DNA of 64,000 bases from UBA5314 sp964635975 (lineage in GTDB: Bacteria; Bacillota; Syntrophomonadia; Syntrophomonadales; Syntrophomonadaceae), in contig CAZWPO010000013.1 of the NCBI GenBank assembly GCA_964635975.1, positions 1 to 64,000 on the forward strand. Direction: 5' to 3'. Shown here piece by piece: positions 53,600-62,563 of the stretch. Made by a program: the position numbers and the translations under genes. The notes under the pieces are model-generated. The model was not told where the DNA came from. It was given only the letters and a program-made list of their open reading frames with translations, and ran no database searches. Position 1 is the first letter of the stretch. The number at the start of each line of letters is the position of its first letter.

Positions 53600-54523
53600 T
53601 CAGATGATTTGTTTTAATACCCGCTTGGCGTTTTCCGCCAAAATCAATGAAATCTCTACGCCGCTGAAACCGCGCTTCTCAAGCAAGTGAGGCAGATCTC
53701 TATAAGCCTGGACTCCAGGCAGAACAATATTATCCGCACCGTCAAAATCCGAACCCAGGGCCAAATGCTCTACTCCTATTAGTTCCGCGGTCCATGCTAT
53801 ATGGTCTAGGAAGTTCTCCACACCCGGAGCCACACCATTTAGAACGAAATCAGAAACCTGCGTGAAACCTATTACTCCGCCATTTTCTGCAACCGCTTTT
53901 AACTGGCTGTTGCTAAGGTTGCGGCGGCAGGGGCATAGCTCATAGCTGTTGGCATGAGTTACCATAACTGGTTTTCGATACAACTCCAGGGCCTCGAAAA
54001 ATGAACGGGGACCCATGTGAGCCAGGTCCAGAATGATGCCCAGTTCTTCCATCACTTGTATCACACATCGACCAAGGGGGGTAATTCCTTCGTATTCGGC
54101 ATCAACCCCACCGGCCAGGAGATTGCCAGGATTCCATGTTAATCCCAAACTGCGAAGACCCATGCTGTGCAGTAGATATAGGATTTCGACATCCTTCCCC
54201 AGGGCTTCGCCGCCCTCGAGGTGCAGCAGGCAACCCATCTTTTCATCGGTTCCGGCACTTTCGATTTGTTGGTATGATGTCAGTGGATAGACCAGAGAAC
54301 TATATTCTTCCAGGGCTCTTTGGAAACGGTTTATCTGCAGGAGAATCTGGCGCAGGCAGATATCGGCCTGATCAGGCTGAGCAAAAAGCGCCATAAATTG
54401 AATCTTTATTCCAGACCTCATTGCCCTTTCTATATCAAAATGTAAATCGTTTTTCAGCATAGATTGACCTGACTTCACCAGTTGTGATAAAGTATCGCAA
54501 TGTAAGTCGACAATTTCATACAT
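53600..54523 (-). CDS. membrane dipeptidase family (peptidase M19)
   Basis: A 307-aa M19 metallopeptidase. Zinc ligands: VDLHCDTLS (HxD), HLEGGEALG (bridging Glu), MVTHANSY and LALGSDFDG. Bacterial members cleave dipeptides, including D-amino-acid ones. Despite the name, no membrane segment or signal is seen. GGAGGG precedes the ATG. It follows spoVS after a terminator. Confidence 0.9.
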   Translation of the reverse strand: MYEIVDLHCDTLSQLVKSGQSMLKNDLHFDIERAMRSGIKIQFMALFAQPDQADICLRQILLQINRFQRALEEYSSLVYPLTSYQQIESAGTDEKMGCLLHLEGGEALGKDVEILYLLHSMGLRSLGLTWNPGNLLAGGVDAEYEGITPLGRCVIQVMEELGIILDLAHMGPRSFFEALELYRKPVMVTHANSYELCPCRRNLSNSQLKAVAENGGVIGFTQVSDFVLNGVAPGVENFLDHIAWTAELIGVEHLALGSDFDGADNIVLPGVQAYRDLPHLLEKRGFSGVEISLILAENAKRVLKQII

Positions 54524-54544
54524 TGATAATCCCTCCTCCGAGCA

Positions 54545-54571
54545 AAAATAAAACCTGCCTTTAAAGCAGGT
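54545..54571 (-). terminator. spoVS terminator
   Basis: ACCTGC-TTTAAA-GGCAGGT type stem followed by TTTATTTTT on the minus strand. Confidence 0.7.
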
Positions 54572-54608
54572 AGATTAACTATAATGCTTTACAAACTGAT
54601 ATGTAAAT

Positions 54609-54869
54609 CTATCTTGGCTCTATAATCAGTTTTATTGCGGTTCTCTCTTCCCCGTCAATCATGATGTCAGTAAATGCTGGAATGCAGATCAAGTCCATTC
54701 CACTCGGAGCAACAAAACCCCTCGCAATAGCTATTGCTTTTATGGCCTGATTAATAGCCCCCGCGCCAATAGCCTGGATTTCAGCAGCCCCCTTTTCCCT
54801 CAAAACCCCAGCAAGAGCACCTGCTACCGAATTTGGACTCGACTTAGCTGAAACCTTTAATACTTCCAT
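54609..54869 (-). CDS. spoVS: stage V sporulation protein S
   Basis: An 86-aa protein matching SpoVS end to end (MEVLKVSAKSSPNSVAGALAG, AIGAGAINQAIKAIAIARG, PAFTDIMIDGEERTAIKL). It is an Alba-like nucleic-acid-binding fold that regulates sporulation. GGAGG precedes the ATG. It indicates a spore-forming lineage. It is followed by its own terminator. Confidence 0.96.
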   Translation of the reverse strand: MEVLKVSAKSSPNSVAGALAGVLREKGAAEIQAIGAGAINQAIKAIAIARGFVAPSGMDLICIPAFTDIMIDGEERTAIKLIIEPR

Positions 54870-55000
54870 CAGAAAACCTCCCTCAGAAATAAATACGACT
54901 GAAAATATGTCTGTTGCTCTCTCTCTCTACATCTATATTCTAATAAAAAATGGTAATTCCTCCTTTTTCTTTTCGTCATTATTGGAGATTATATCTATTG

Positions 55001-55780
55001 TTATTTTATTTTCTTGGAGAAACGGTCGATTTTCATCACTTTCTTGTCAGCACAGTCAATAGATAAAAGCACTCCCTGGATCTGGACAGCCCCCTTGGCT
55101 ACTTCCAATCTTACCGGACGCTGGCTCAGGAATTTTCTAAGGACCTGGTCTTTATTCATTCCCAGAATTGAATCAACCGGGCCGGTCATGCCCAGGTCGC
55201 TTATGTATGCGGTGCCTTTTGGCAAAATACATTCATCGGCGGTTTGAATATGAGTATGGGTTCCCATCACAGCAGTCACCCTGCCATCAAAATAGTGCGC
55301 AAACGCCAATTTTTCAGAAGTAGCCTCGGCATGAAAATCTACCAGGCAAATATCCCAAAGCCCCTCTATCTCATCGAGTATACTTTCAACTTTTCGAAAC
55401 GGGCAGTCGAGATTGTCCATGAACACCCGGCCAGATGCATTAATCACAGCAATCTTCCAATCGCCAGCCTCAATTACAGCAAATCCCTGCCCGGGCGTGC
55501 CTTCCGGATAATTGCAGGGTCTTATTAACCTGGATTGCTCGTCAATGAACTCGAAGATTTCTTTGTTATCCCATACATGATTGCCCATGGTTAGAACATC
55601 AATCCCAGATGACAGAAGTTCGTCGGTTACCTCTGAGTTTATGCCCCTGCCTCCGGCTGCATTTTCCCCATTGACCACTGTGAAGTCCACACCATAATCG
55701 TTTTTTATCACCGGCAGCATCTCTTTGACAGCTCTGCGTCCCGGCCTTCCAACTACGTCTCCAACTACCAATATCTTCAC
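55001..55780 (-). CDS. YmdB-type metallophosphoesterase (TIGR00282)
   Basis: A 259-aa phosphoesterase. Metal motifs: ILVVGDVVGRPGR, NGENAAGG, TMGNHVWDN, VDFHAEATSEK, GTHTHIQTAD. YmdB in Bacillus acts on 2',3'-cyclic nucleotides and interacts with RNase Y regulation; rny is the next gene upstream here as well. GTG 55780 follows GGAGG by 7 bases. Confidence 0.93.
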   Translation of the reverse strand: MKILVVGDVVGRPGRRAVKEMLPVIKNDYGVDFTVVNGENAAGGRGINSEVTDELLSSGIDVLTMGNHVWDNKEIFEFIDEQSRLIRPCNYPEGTPGQGFAVIEAGDWKIAVINASGRVFMDNLDCPFRKVESILDEIEGLWDICLVDFHAEATSEKLAFAHYFDGRVTAVMGTHTHIQTADECILPKGTAYISDLGMTGPVDSILGMNKDQVLRKFLSQRPVRLEVAKGAVQIQGVLLSIDCADKKVMKIDRFSKKIK

Positions 55781-55904
55781 TAGCAAACCTCCATAGGGCT
55801 CTATTTCCATATTATCTATTCTTACCTGATGGACCCTGCCTCAATCGTACCTCAAAAATCGCCTCCGAGGTAGCAGTTCTTATCCAGGATGGCTTAAATA
55901 ATTT

Positions 55905-55955
55905 AAAAGAGGCTGACCCAAAAGTCCGCGAAGGGCTAGAGGGACAGCCTCTTAA
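55905..55955 (-). terminator. long hairpin after rny, probable terminator
   Basis: AGAGGCTG...CAGCCTCT with a ~29-base inner part, followed by TTTAAATT on the minus strand. The AGAGGCTGxCCC end also resembles ends of some insertion sequences. Confidence 0.55.
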
Positions 55956-55971
55956 TTCTTGATATCAGTTT

Positions 55972-57537
55972 CTATTTAGCAAACTCTACTGAACGAGTCT
56001 CGCGGATCACCATCACTTTTATCTGTCCTGGATAATCAAGATCTTGTTCGACCTTGCGTGCAATATCCCTGGCTAGATTTATAGATGCCAGATCATCAAT
56101 TTCGTCAGGCTTTACTATTATCCTCACCTCACGACCGGCTTGAATAGCAAAAGAACGATCTACACCGGCAAATGAATCAGCAAGGGCTTCTAGTTTTTCT
56201 AAACGTTTTATATAGGCTTCCAGGGTCTCTCTTCTCGCCCCAGGTCTCGATGCTGATACCGCGTCAGCAGCCTGAACCAGTATTGCCTCCACACTTTCGG
56301 GATCCACATCACCATGATGGGCAGCGATAGCATGCACAACTTCTTTGCTCTCCCGATACTTCTTGGCCAGATCAACGCCGATCTCCACATGCGGCCCGGT
56401 TACCTCATGGTCAACGGCCTTACCAAGGTCATGCAGCAAACCAGCCCTTTTGGCAATCATAACGTCAACATCGAGCTCAGCTGCCATAATCCCTGCTAAG
56501 TATGCTACCTCTATGGAATGTTTGAGTACATTCTGACCATAGCTGGTACGGTATTTCAGACGGCCCAGCAATTTAATGATCTCGGGATGAAGCCCATGTA
56601 CACCCACTTCGAAAGCTGCCTGTTCTCCAACCTCACGAAGTTCCTGTTCGATCTCCTTCTGGGCCTTCTCAACCATCTCCTCTATGCGGGCGGGATGGAT
56701 GCGTCCATCGGAAACCAGATTGTCCAGAGCTACCCGGGCGACTTCCCTGCGGATCGGGTCAAAGGACGATAATATAACAGCTTCAGGCGTATCATCAATG
56801 ATCAAGTCCACTCCGGTAAGGGTTTCAAATGTTCTAATATTACGTCCCTCACGGCCTATTATGCGGCCTTTCATTTCGTCATTGGGAAGAGCTACTACTG
56901 AGACTGTAGTTTCGGATACCACATCGGCGGCACATTTCTGAATAGCCAGCGACAGCACGTTCTTCGCCTTTTTGTCAGCCTCTTCCTTGGCTTCCGCTTC
57001 CAGGGATTTAATCATTACGGCCGTTTCCTGGCGTATTTGCTGTTCAACGTTATATAGCAAAATTTCTTTGGCCTCGTCTGAACTTAAACCGGACAGACGC
57101 TCAAGCTCTTTGAGCTGCTGGGTTAGTATAAGCTGAAGATCATGCTGGGTTTTTTCAATGACCTTCTCTTTCTCATTGATAGACTGATCTTTTTTCTCTA
57201 GATTTTCGCTTTTTCGATCGAGCATCTCTTCCTTTTGAAGAATTCGTCTTTCAATCCGGTCAAGCTCCCGACGTCGGTCCCTGGTCTCTTTATCTGCATC
57301 CTGCCGGTTGCGATGTATTTCGTCTTTCGCTTCTAGAAGTATCTCTTTCTTTTTTGCCTCTACTTCTTTACCGGCTTCTTCAAGTATTCTTTTTGCTTCC
57401 TCTTCAGCAGCACCGATCCTACCTTCAGCCAGTATCTTCCTTAGATAGTAGCCAGCTGCTAACCCAATTGCCAAAAAAATGGTCACGGCTATTATAACTG
57501 CAAAGTTTACTTCCGTCTCGTTCACCTCCTTCTTCAA
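55972..57537 (-). CDS. rny: ribonuclease Y
   Basis: A membrane-anchored endoribonuclease that starts mRNA decay. N-terminal membrane helix (~12-32), long charged coiled coil (~35-200), KH domain (GRIIGREGRNIRTFE), and HD domain (LLHDLGKAVDHEV). The full frame opens with TTG at 57537 (521 aa), but the near-perfect ribosome site AAGGAGGTGA lies after that codon. No ATG, GTG or TTG sits at proper spacing after it; ACG or GTA would be nearest. The true start is uncertain by about ten residues. Confidence 0.95.
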   Translation of the reverse strand: MKKEVNETEVNFAVIIAVTIFLAIGLAAGYYLRKILAEGRIGAAEEEAKRILEEAGKEVEAKKKEILLEAKDEIHRNRQDADKETRDRRRELDRIERRILQKEEMLDRKSENLEKKDQSINEKEKVIEKTQHDLQLILTQQLKELERLSGLSSDEAKEILLYNVEQQIRQETAVMIKSLEAEAKEEADKKAKNVLSLAIQKCAADVVSETTVSVVALPNDEMKGRIIGREGRNIRTFETLTGVDLIIDDTPEAVILSSFDPIRREVARVALDNLVSDGRIHPARIEEMVEKAQKEIEQELREVGEQAAFEVGVHGLHPEIIKLLGRLKYRTSYGQNVLKHSIEVAYLAGIMAAELDVDVMIAKRAGLLHDLGKAVDHEVTGPHVEIGVDLAKKYRESKEVVHAIAAHHGDVDPESVEAILVQAADAVSASRPGARRETLEAYIKRLEKLEALADSFAGVDRSFAIQAGREVRIIVKPDEIDDLASINLARDIARKVEQDLDYPGQIKVMVIRETRSVEFAK

Positions 57538-57575
57538 ATCTTAGTGCCACAAAATTTTATGTGTTATTAAAAACA

Positions 57576-57600
57576 CAAAAAAACCGAGTACTCACTCGGT
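57576..57600 (-). terminator. intrinsic terminator downstream of recA
   Basis: ACCGAGT-GAGT-ACTCGGT followed by seven T on the minus strand, 285 bases past the recA stop and directly at the end of the 47-codon frame. Confidence 0.75.
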
Positions 57601-57743
57601 TAGTTGAAACCAGATAAACTCGTCTGTCCCAAACAGGCTTTTTGCCTAAACTTCATATTCATTTGATCCCCGGTAAAGATGAAGCTTAGTACATACTGAC
57701 TGTTAAATTCAACCCTGCCACTGGCTGTATCATCTATATCCAC
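57600..57743 (-). pseudogene. 47-codon open frame, possible gene remnant
   Basis: A frame from GTG 57743 to TAA 57600-57602. The product (VDIDDTASGRVEFNSQYVL then FIFTGDQMNMKF) has the composition of a beta-rich protein domain end rather than random sequence. It has no ribosome site, and two stops lie just upstream in frame. The terminator begins at its stop codon, as at a real gene end. It occupies the recA-rny gap, where many Clostridia carry recX, but it does not look like RecX. Confidence 0.3.
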
Positions 57744-57883
57744 AAACCAGCAACTCAATGCTGCCGGTTATTATTCCAGGAAACATCGAATCCACCAGAA
57801 CCTGATTGTTTATATGGTCAAGTCACGAGTTATGACTGCTCAACTGAACCTTAATAAAATTTTAGTTAGTTTCCATATGAGTG

Positions 57884-58909
57884 TCAAGCTTCCTCTGGAT
57901 GGGTAGCCATAAGATTGGAGATTTTCGTCGAATTTTTTACTCTTTTTTCCAGGTCTGCGGAAAACTGCGGGTTGTTCCTTAAGTATTCTTTGGCATTCTC
58001 CCGACCCTGGCCGAGGCGTTCTCCATCAAATGAGTACCATGACCCGCTCTTCTGAACTATATCGAGTGATGCGGCAATATCCAGAAGATCCCCCTCCCGT
58101 GAAATACCGGTTCCATACATGATATCAAATTCAGTGGTTCGAAATGGCGGGGCTACCTTGTTTTTTACAACCTTTATCTTGGTGCGGCTGCCGATAATTT
58201 CAGTTCCCTGTTTTATAGCTTCACCCTTTCGGACCTCTACTCTCAACGACGAATAAAATTTCAAAGCTCTGCCCCCGGTAGTGGTTTCTGGATTTCCATA
58301 CACCACCCCGACTTTTTCCCTTATCTGGTTTATAAAAATAACACACGCGCGCGATTTGCTGATATGTCCGGTCAGTTTGCGCAGAGCCTGCGACATAAGC
58401 CTGGCCTGCAGACCTACATGAACATCGCCCATCTCACCGTCCAACTCAGCTTTAGGCACCAGGGCGGCTACGGAGTCAATGACGATTACATCTATAGCAC
58501 CACTTCTGACCAGGGCCTCAGTAATCTCAAGAGCTTGTTCGCCAGAATCCGGTTGTGCTACCAGCAAATCATCGATATTAACTCCCAAATTTTTTGCATA
58601 AAGAGGATCAAGGGCATGCTCTGCATCTACAAAAGCTGCCATTCCACCTTCCTTTTGTGCCTGAGCGATAGCATGCAGCGCCACTGTTGTCTTTCCTGAT
58701 GACTCTGGGCCGAATACTTCAATCACTCTTCCCCGGGGAAATCCTCCCACCCCTAGAGCCAGGTCGAGTGATATACACCCGCTGGAAATGACCTCGATGT
58801 TCATAGCGCTTGCTTCGCCCAAGCGCATAATGGAACCTTTGCCAAACTGCCTCTCGATGTTTTTGATGGTATTGTTCAGTGCATCGATTCTGCCCTGGTT
58901 ATTATCCAC
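57884..58909 (-). CDS. recA: recombinase RecA
   Basis: A 341-aa RecA. Walker A GPESSGKTT (~65), core DVIVIDSVAALVPK, loop L2 with FINQIREKVGVVYGNPETTTGGRALKF region, and C-terminal DLEKRVKN. It drives strand exchange and LexA self-cleavage. GTG 58909 follows GGGAGGGG by 6 bases; the 22 earlier codons overlap the promoter and LexA box, so they are not coding. Confidence 0.97.
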   Translation of the reverse strand: MDNNQGRIDALNNTIKNIERQFGKGSIMRLGEASAMNIEVISSGCISLDLALGVGGFPRGRVIEVFGPESSGKTTVALHAIAQAQKEGGMAAFVDAEHALDPLYAKNLGVNIDDLLVAQPDSGEQALEITEALVRSGAIDVIVIDSVAALVPKAELDGEMGDVHVGLQARLMSQALRKLTGHISKSRACVIFINQIREKVGVVYGNPETTTGGRALKFYSSLRVEVRKGEAIKQGTEIIGSRTKIKVVKNKVAPPFRTTEFDIMYGTGISREGDLLDIAASLDIVQKSGSWYSFDGERLGQGRENAKEYLRNNPQFSADLEKRVKNSTKISNLMATHPEEA

Positions 58910-58924
58910 TAGGAACCCCTCCCG

Positions 58925-58938
58925 CAAACATATGTTCG
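58925..58938 (-). promoter_or_regulatory. LexA (SOS) box of recA
   Basis: CGAACATATGTTTG matches the Gram-positive LexA consensus CGAACRNRYGTTYG at every position. It lies between the -10 box and the recA start, so LexA would block transcription. Confidence 0.9.
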
Positions 58939-58943
58939 ATATA

Positions 58944-58972
58944 ATTTTATTATTTGCTTTACTGCTTGTCAA
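58944..58972 (-). promoter_or_regulatory. sigma-A promoter of recA
   Basis: TTGACA (58967-58972), 17-base spacer, TAAAAT (58944-58949) on the minus strand. Consensus -35 and near-consensus -10, partly inside the thpR-recA gap. Confidence 0.88.
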
Positions 58973-58993
58973 CACCGATATCGATACATGGCA

Positions 58994-59557
58994 TCAATAT
59001 CCGTTGAGAATATATTTTTCAAGTATTTCGTATGACGGCCCCCGTTGTGATAGCTTGCTCTCCATAAGGTAAAATTCTTCCACCCTGAACTCTAAGACTT
59101 CCCTGCTCTGGCTGGAAGAAGCCGCCCTGGTTTGCAGCTCGCTCAAGCCTCTTTCCGATCGTACTCTGCCCAGTGTGAGGTGAAAACTCCTTCTTCTCTC
59201 GGGCTCAAATCCTAGATCAGCCAGAAAAGCATCGATTCTCTCCCCTAAAAACTCCGCCTTGTCCATTTCCCCCCGGATGCCGGCCCAGATGATCCGCGGG
59301 CGATTGCGGTTAGGGAAAAAACCCAGAGTGCTGAGTTGTAAACTAAAAGGCGGACACGACTCGGCGACCACCGTTAACCTCTCCTTAAGAGGAAGCAACA
59401 GAGCAGGTTGGACTTCGCCCAAGAATTTAAGGGTCAAATGATAATTTTCTTTTTCCACCCATTTAACATCAGGCTTGTTTATAGCCAGCTCGCTTCTCAA
59501 TGCAGCGGCATGGTTGACCACGGCATCGTCTACCGGGATAGCAGTAAATAATCTCAT
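58994..59557 (-). CDS. thpR: RNA 2',3'-cyclic phosphodiesterase
   Basis: A 187-aa 2H phosphoesterase (LigT/ThpR). Two HxT-type motifs: YHLTLKFLGEV and FHLTLGRVRSE. MRLFTAIPVDD is the typical N-terminus. It overlaps cinA by 4 bases (ATGA), so translation is coupled. Exact RNA substrate unknown. Confidence 0.94.
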   Translation of the reverse strand: MRLFTAIPVDDAVVNHAAALRSELAINKPDVKWVEKENYHLTLKFLGEVQPALLLPLKERLTVVAESCPPFSLQLSTLGFFPNRNRPRIIWAGIRGEMDKAEFLGERIDAFLADLGFEPERRRSFHLTLGRVRSERGLSELQTRAASSSQSREVLEFRVEEFYLMESKLSQRGPSYEILEKYILNGY

Positions 59558-60810
59558 TTCCTGGTGCCTCCCCCGCTCAGATGTCTCCTCAATAAATCAA
59601 GGGCTGACTTGGCTGATAAAATGCGAATAGCATCCCGGCTTCCTACAAAACGCAGTTCCTTGACCTGGCTGACTTCTTGCCCATCCAGGCAGATATATAC
59701 TAGTCCAACTGGTTTCTCAGGAGTTCCACCGTCCGGTCCAGCCAGGCCTGTGGTTGCGAGTGAATATTCGCTTCCACTCAGGGCGCGGACTCCCCTGGCC
59801 ATAGCTACTGCGGTTTCAGAACTGACCGCTCCTTTTGTCTCGATCAATTCGGGTGGAACATCTATTACTCGGCTCTTGGATTCATTGCTGTATGTGCAAA
59901 CTGAACCCCAAAAGTACTGGGAACTGCCCGGACAATCGGTCAGCATTTTAGAGAGCAGCCCCCCCGTACACGATTCGGCTACAGATATGTTCAACCCCTG
60001 TCCTTTGAGCAGTTTCGCTACGTTATCCTCCAGGCTCTCCTCGTCATAACCGAAAATATGGTCACCCAATTGCTCCTCTAGCCTGGTGGCAACTTCGTCT
60101 ATCAGGGTTCGGATCTGCTCATAGTCTTCTCCTTCAGCGCTTATTTTTACGTGAACTTCACCGTCTTTGGCCAGGAGCGCCAGCGATACATTATCATACT
60201 GCCCCATAATGTCTCCTATCATCGCCTCTACCTGCGACTCGCCTGGACCCAGAACCTTGATGCTCTTTCTCACCACCCGGACCTGAGTGTTGAACCTGCT
60301 CTTCAAGAGGGGGAGCGCTTCGTCGATAAACATTTTCTCCATTTCACGGGGCGGACCCGGAAGCAGTATGATGGTTTTCCCTTCCTGCTCCAGGTACATT
60401 CCCGGAGCTGTCCCGACTTTATTCATGAGAGTTTGAGCCCCGGCGGGGAACATGGCCTGTTTCAGATTTGCTTCTGGCATCTCGCGACGGCGATTTTCAA
60501 AAAATTCACGCAAACGTCTCTCTTCTTCATCTCTTAGCATCAGTTCCAGTCCGAGTTCCTGACAGGCAACTTCCTTGGTAAGATCATCCAGAGTAGGGCC
60601 CAATCCACCGCTGGAGATGATTAAGTCAGCCATAACTATTCCCTGCCGGAACGCATTGCGAATATATTGTTCACTATCTCCGACAATACATTTGCCTACC
60701 ACCTTGAAGCCGAGTTCCGTCAGGCGCTGCGAAATAAACACGGAATTGCTGTCTATAGTGCTGCCAAGCATCAGTTCGGTACCGGTCGATATAATATATG
60801 CGCTTCGCAA
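59554..60810 (-). CDS. cinA: competence/damage-inducible protein CinA
   Basis: A 418-aa protein with an N-terminal MoaB/MogA-like domain (ISTGTELMLGSTIDSN, ISSGGLGPTLDDLT) and a C-terminal NMN-amidohydrolase-like domain (VAESCTGGLLSKMLTDCPGSS). Linked to NAD-cycle repair and to the recA operon in many Firmicutes. TTG 60810 is 8 bases after GGGAG; the TTG nine bases upstream touches the ribosome site. Confidence 0.94.
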   Translation of the reverse strand: MRSAYIISTGTELMLGSTIDSNSVFISQRLTELGFKVVGKCIVGDSEQYIRNAFRQGIVMADLIISSGGLGPTLDDLTKEVACQELGLELMLRDEEERRLREFFENRRREMPEANLKQAMFPAGAQTLMNKVGTAPGMYLEQEGKTIILLPGPPREMEKMFIDEALPLLKSRFNTQVRVVRKSIKVLGPGESQVEAMIGDIMGQYDNVSLALLAKDGEVHVKISAEGEDYEQIRTLIDEVATRLEEQLGDHIFGYDEESLEDNVAKLLKGQGLNISVAESCTGGLLSKMLTDCPGSSQYFWGSVCTYSNESKSRVIDVPPELIETKGAVSSETAVAMARGVRALSGSEYSLATTGLAGPDGGTPEKPVGLVYICLDGQEVSQVKELRFVGSRDAIRILSAKSALDLLRRHLSGGGTRK

Positions 60811-61012
60811 AGGATTCAACTCCCTCTTAAGTACTTGAGCTTATCTGACTTATGAGCCTTTTTTTATAATGGATAGTCTTCCTCGCTTTATACATTTCTA
60901 CATTTAATGCCGTTCGCCCTGTCTATTATCGGAAAAACAAGCCAAAAATAAACAGCCTGCTCCATGCAATAAGCTGGAACGAGCTGTTCTAAAACTGGCT
61001 ATGGACTGTCTT

Positions 61013-62491
61013 CTAATTTGTGAAGCTGTTTTGAATAATCGACAAGAATCTTGAACGGTCCAGGGTCTCTTCTTCAAAAAGAAATGCCGCCAGGCTATCC
61101 AGGGCATAATGGTTTTCTTCCAGCAGCCCTCGAATTCTTTCTTCCAATCCGGCTATTATGCTTCGGCACTCTTCATAAGATTTATCCCCGGGGAGGTGGT
61201 CCATTTTTATTATGCCCAGTGAAGAAAGACCACTGGCGACGATCTCCTGGGCCAGGGACCAGGCATGCGAAAAATCATTCTGGGCCCCCGTACTGCGCCC
61301 GCCCAGACTGATCTCCTCGGCTGCCGCTCCGGCGAGGGCCACCATGATCTGTCGTTCTAGCTCCTCAGCCGTATACAAATATTGATCTTCCTGAGGAGAG
61401 CGCCGCATAAATCCCAGTGCATTTCCGCGCGGGGAGATAGTAATGGATGATACTGAACCCGGCTCCAGCAATTCACTGGCGATAGCATGACCGCTCTCGT
61501 GTACGCTGACTCTCTGTATTTCCTCCCGACTGGGCATGCGGTCCAGTTTTTCACCCATAATTACTTTGTTTACCGCTTCGCTGAAATGCTGCCTTTCGAT
61601 TATCTCGCAGTTCTCACGCATGGCCAGAATAGCCGCCTCATTGGCCAGGCTCTCCAGGTGCGCCCCAGAAAAACCGAACGTCTCCCGTCCTATCTCATCG
61701 AGGATCTCCCGGTCGGCCAGAGGTTTGTTGCGGGTGTGAATGTCGAGGATTTTGATCCGTCCGTGGCGGTCGGGCAGGTTAACCTGGACCTGGCGATCAA
61801 ATCGCCCCGGTCTCAAAATGGCCGGGTCCAATAAATCCGCCCGGTTGGTTGCCCCGATAAGTAAAATCAGCGGATCTTTGTTCTGATTAAGACCGTCCAT
61901 CTCCACCAGAAGCTGATTCAAGGTCTGATCGTACTCCATATGACTGGAATGGCTGCCCCTTTTGGCCCCCAGCACATCCAATTCATCAATAAAAATAATA
62001 GCGCTCTTCTTGTTCTCCCCGGCTGCTTTTTTTCGGGCATCTCTGAAAAGCTGGCGAATACGTTTTGCACCGACGCCAGCATAAATTTCAATAAACTCAG
62101 CCCCTGATGCAGCCATGAAGGCGGAACTCGTAAAACTGGCTGCGGCTCTAGCCAGCAAGGTTTTACCGGTCCCTGGCGGGCCGACTAATAAAATCCCTTT
62201 GAGAGGTCGAATTCCCATGCGCACTATCTCTTCGGCATTCAATAAGAACTGCAGCGCCTCTTTGAGTTCCTTGATTGCTGAATCCTGTCCGCCAATGTCT
62301 TCAAAACCTATAGCAGATGCCGCATCATGACCGCTGCCTACCTGCTCTAATCTCAGGCTTCCCTGGGTTTGCAGAAAATAGTAGAACCCACCCGCCAGTA
62401 ATCCCAGCAGTAGGATCGGCATAACATTTATTCCGATTAAAGCTAGAAACAAAACGATCCCCAGTCCAGATCCTACTGCAAACTCCTTCAA
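61013..62491 (-). CDS. FtsH-like AAA metalloprotease, short form
   Basis: A ~492-aa protein. Two closely spaced N-terminal membrane helices (about residues 7-45) without the ~75-residue outer domain of FtsH, then an AAA module (GPPGTGKT; IFIDELDVLG; GATNRADLLDPAILRPGRFDR), then the M41 protease part (HESGH zinc site ~331-335; NDFSHA third ligand). TTG 62491 is 8 bases after GGGAGG; the GTG at 62536 has only a weak site. Membrane-bound proteolysis facing the cytoplasm is expected; the target is unknown. Confidence 0.88.
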   Translation of the reverse strand: MKEFAVGSGLGIVLFLALIGINVMPILLLGLLAGGFYYFLQTQGSLRLEQVGSGHDAASAIGFEDIGGQDSAIKELKEALQFLLNAEEIVRMGIRPLKGILLVGPPGTGKTLLARAAASFTSSAFMAASGAEFIEIYAGVGAKRIRQLFRDARKKAAGENKKSAIIFIDELDVLGAKRGSHSSHMEYDQTLNQLLVEMDGLNQNKDPLILLIGATNRADLLDPAILRPGRFDRQVQVNLPDRHGRIKILDIHTRNKPLADREILDEIGRETFGFSGAHLESLANEAAILAMRENCEIIERQHFSEAVNKVIMGEKLDRMPSREEIQRVSVHESGHAIASELLEPGSVSSITISPRGNALGFMRRSPQEDQYLYTAEELERQIMVALAGAAAEEISLGGRSTGAQNDFSHAWSLAQEIVASGLSSLGIIKMDHLPGDKSYEECRSIIAGLEERIRGLLEENHYALDSLAAFLFEEETLDRSRFLSIIQNSFTN

Positions 62492-62563
62492 GGTATAATC
62501 CTCCCATTCTATCTTGTACGATGATCCCGTCTTCACCCGATAAGCTTTTAGAACTGCAAAACA

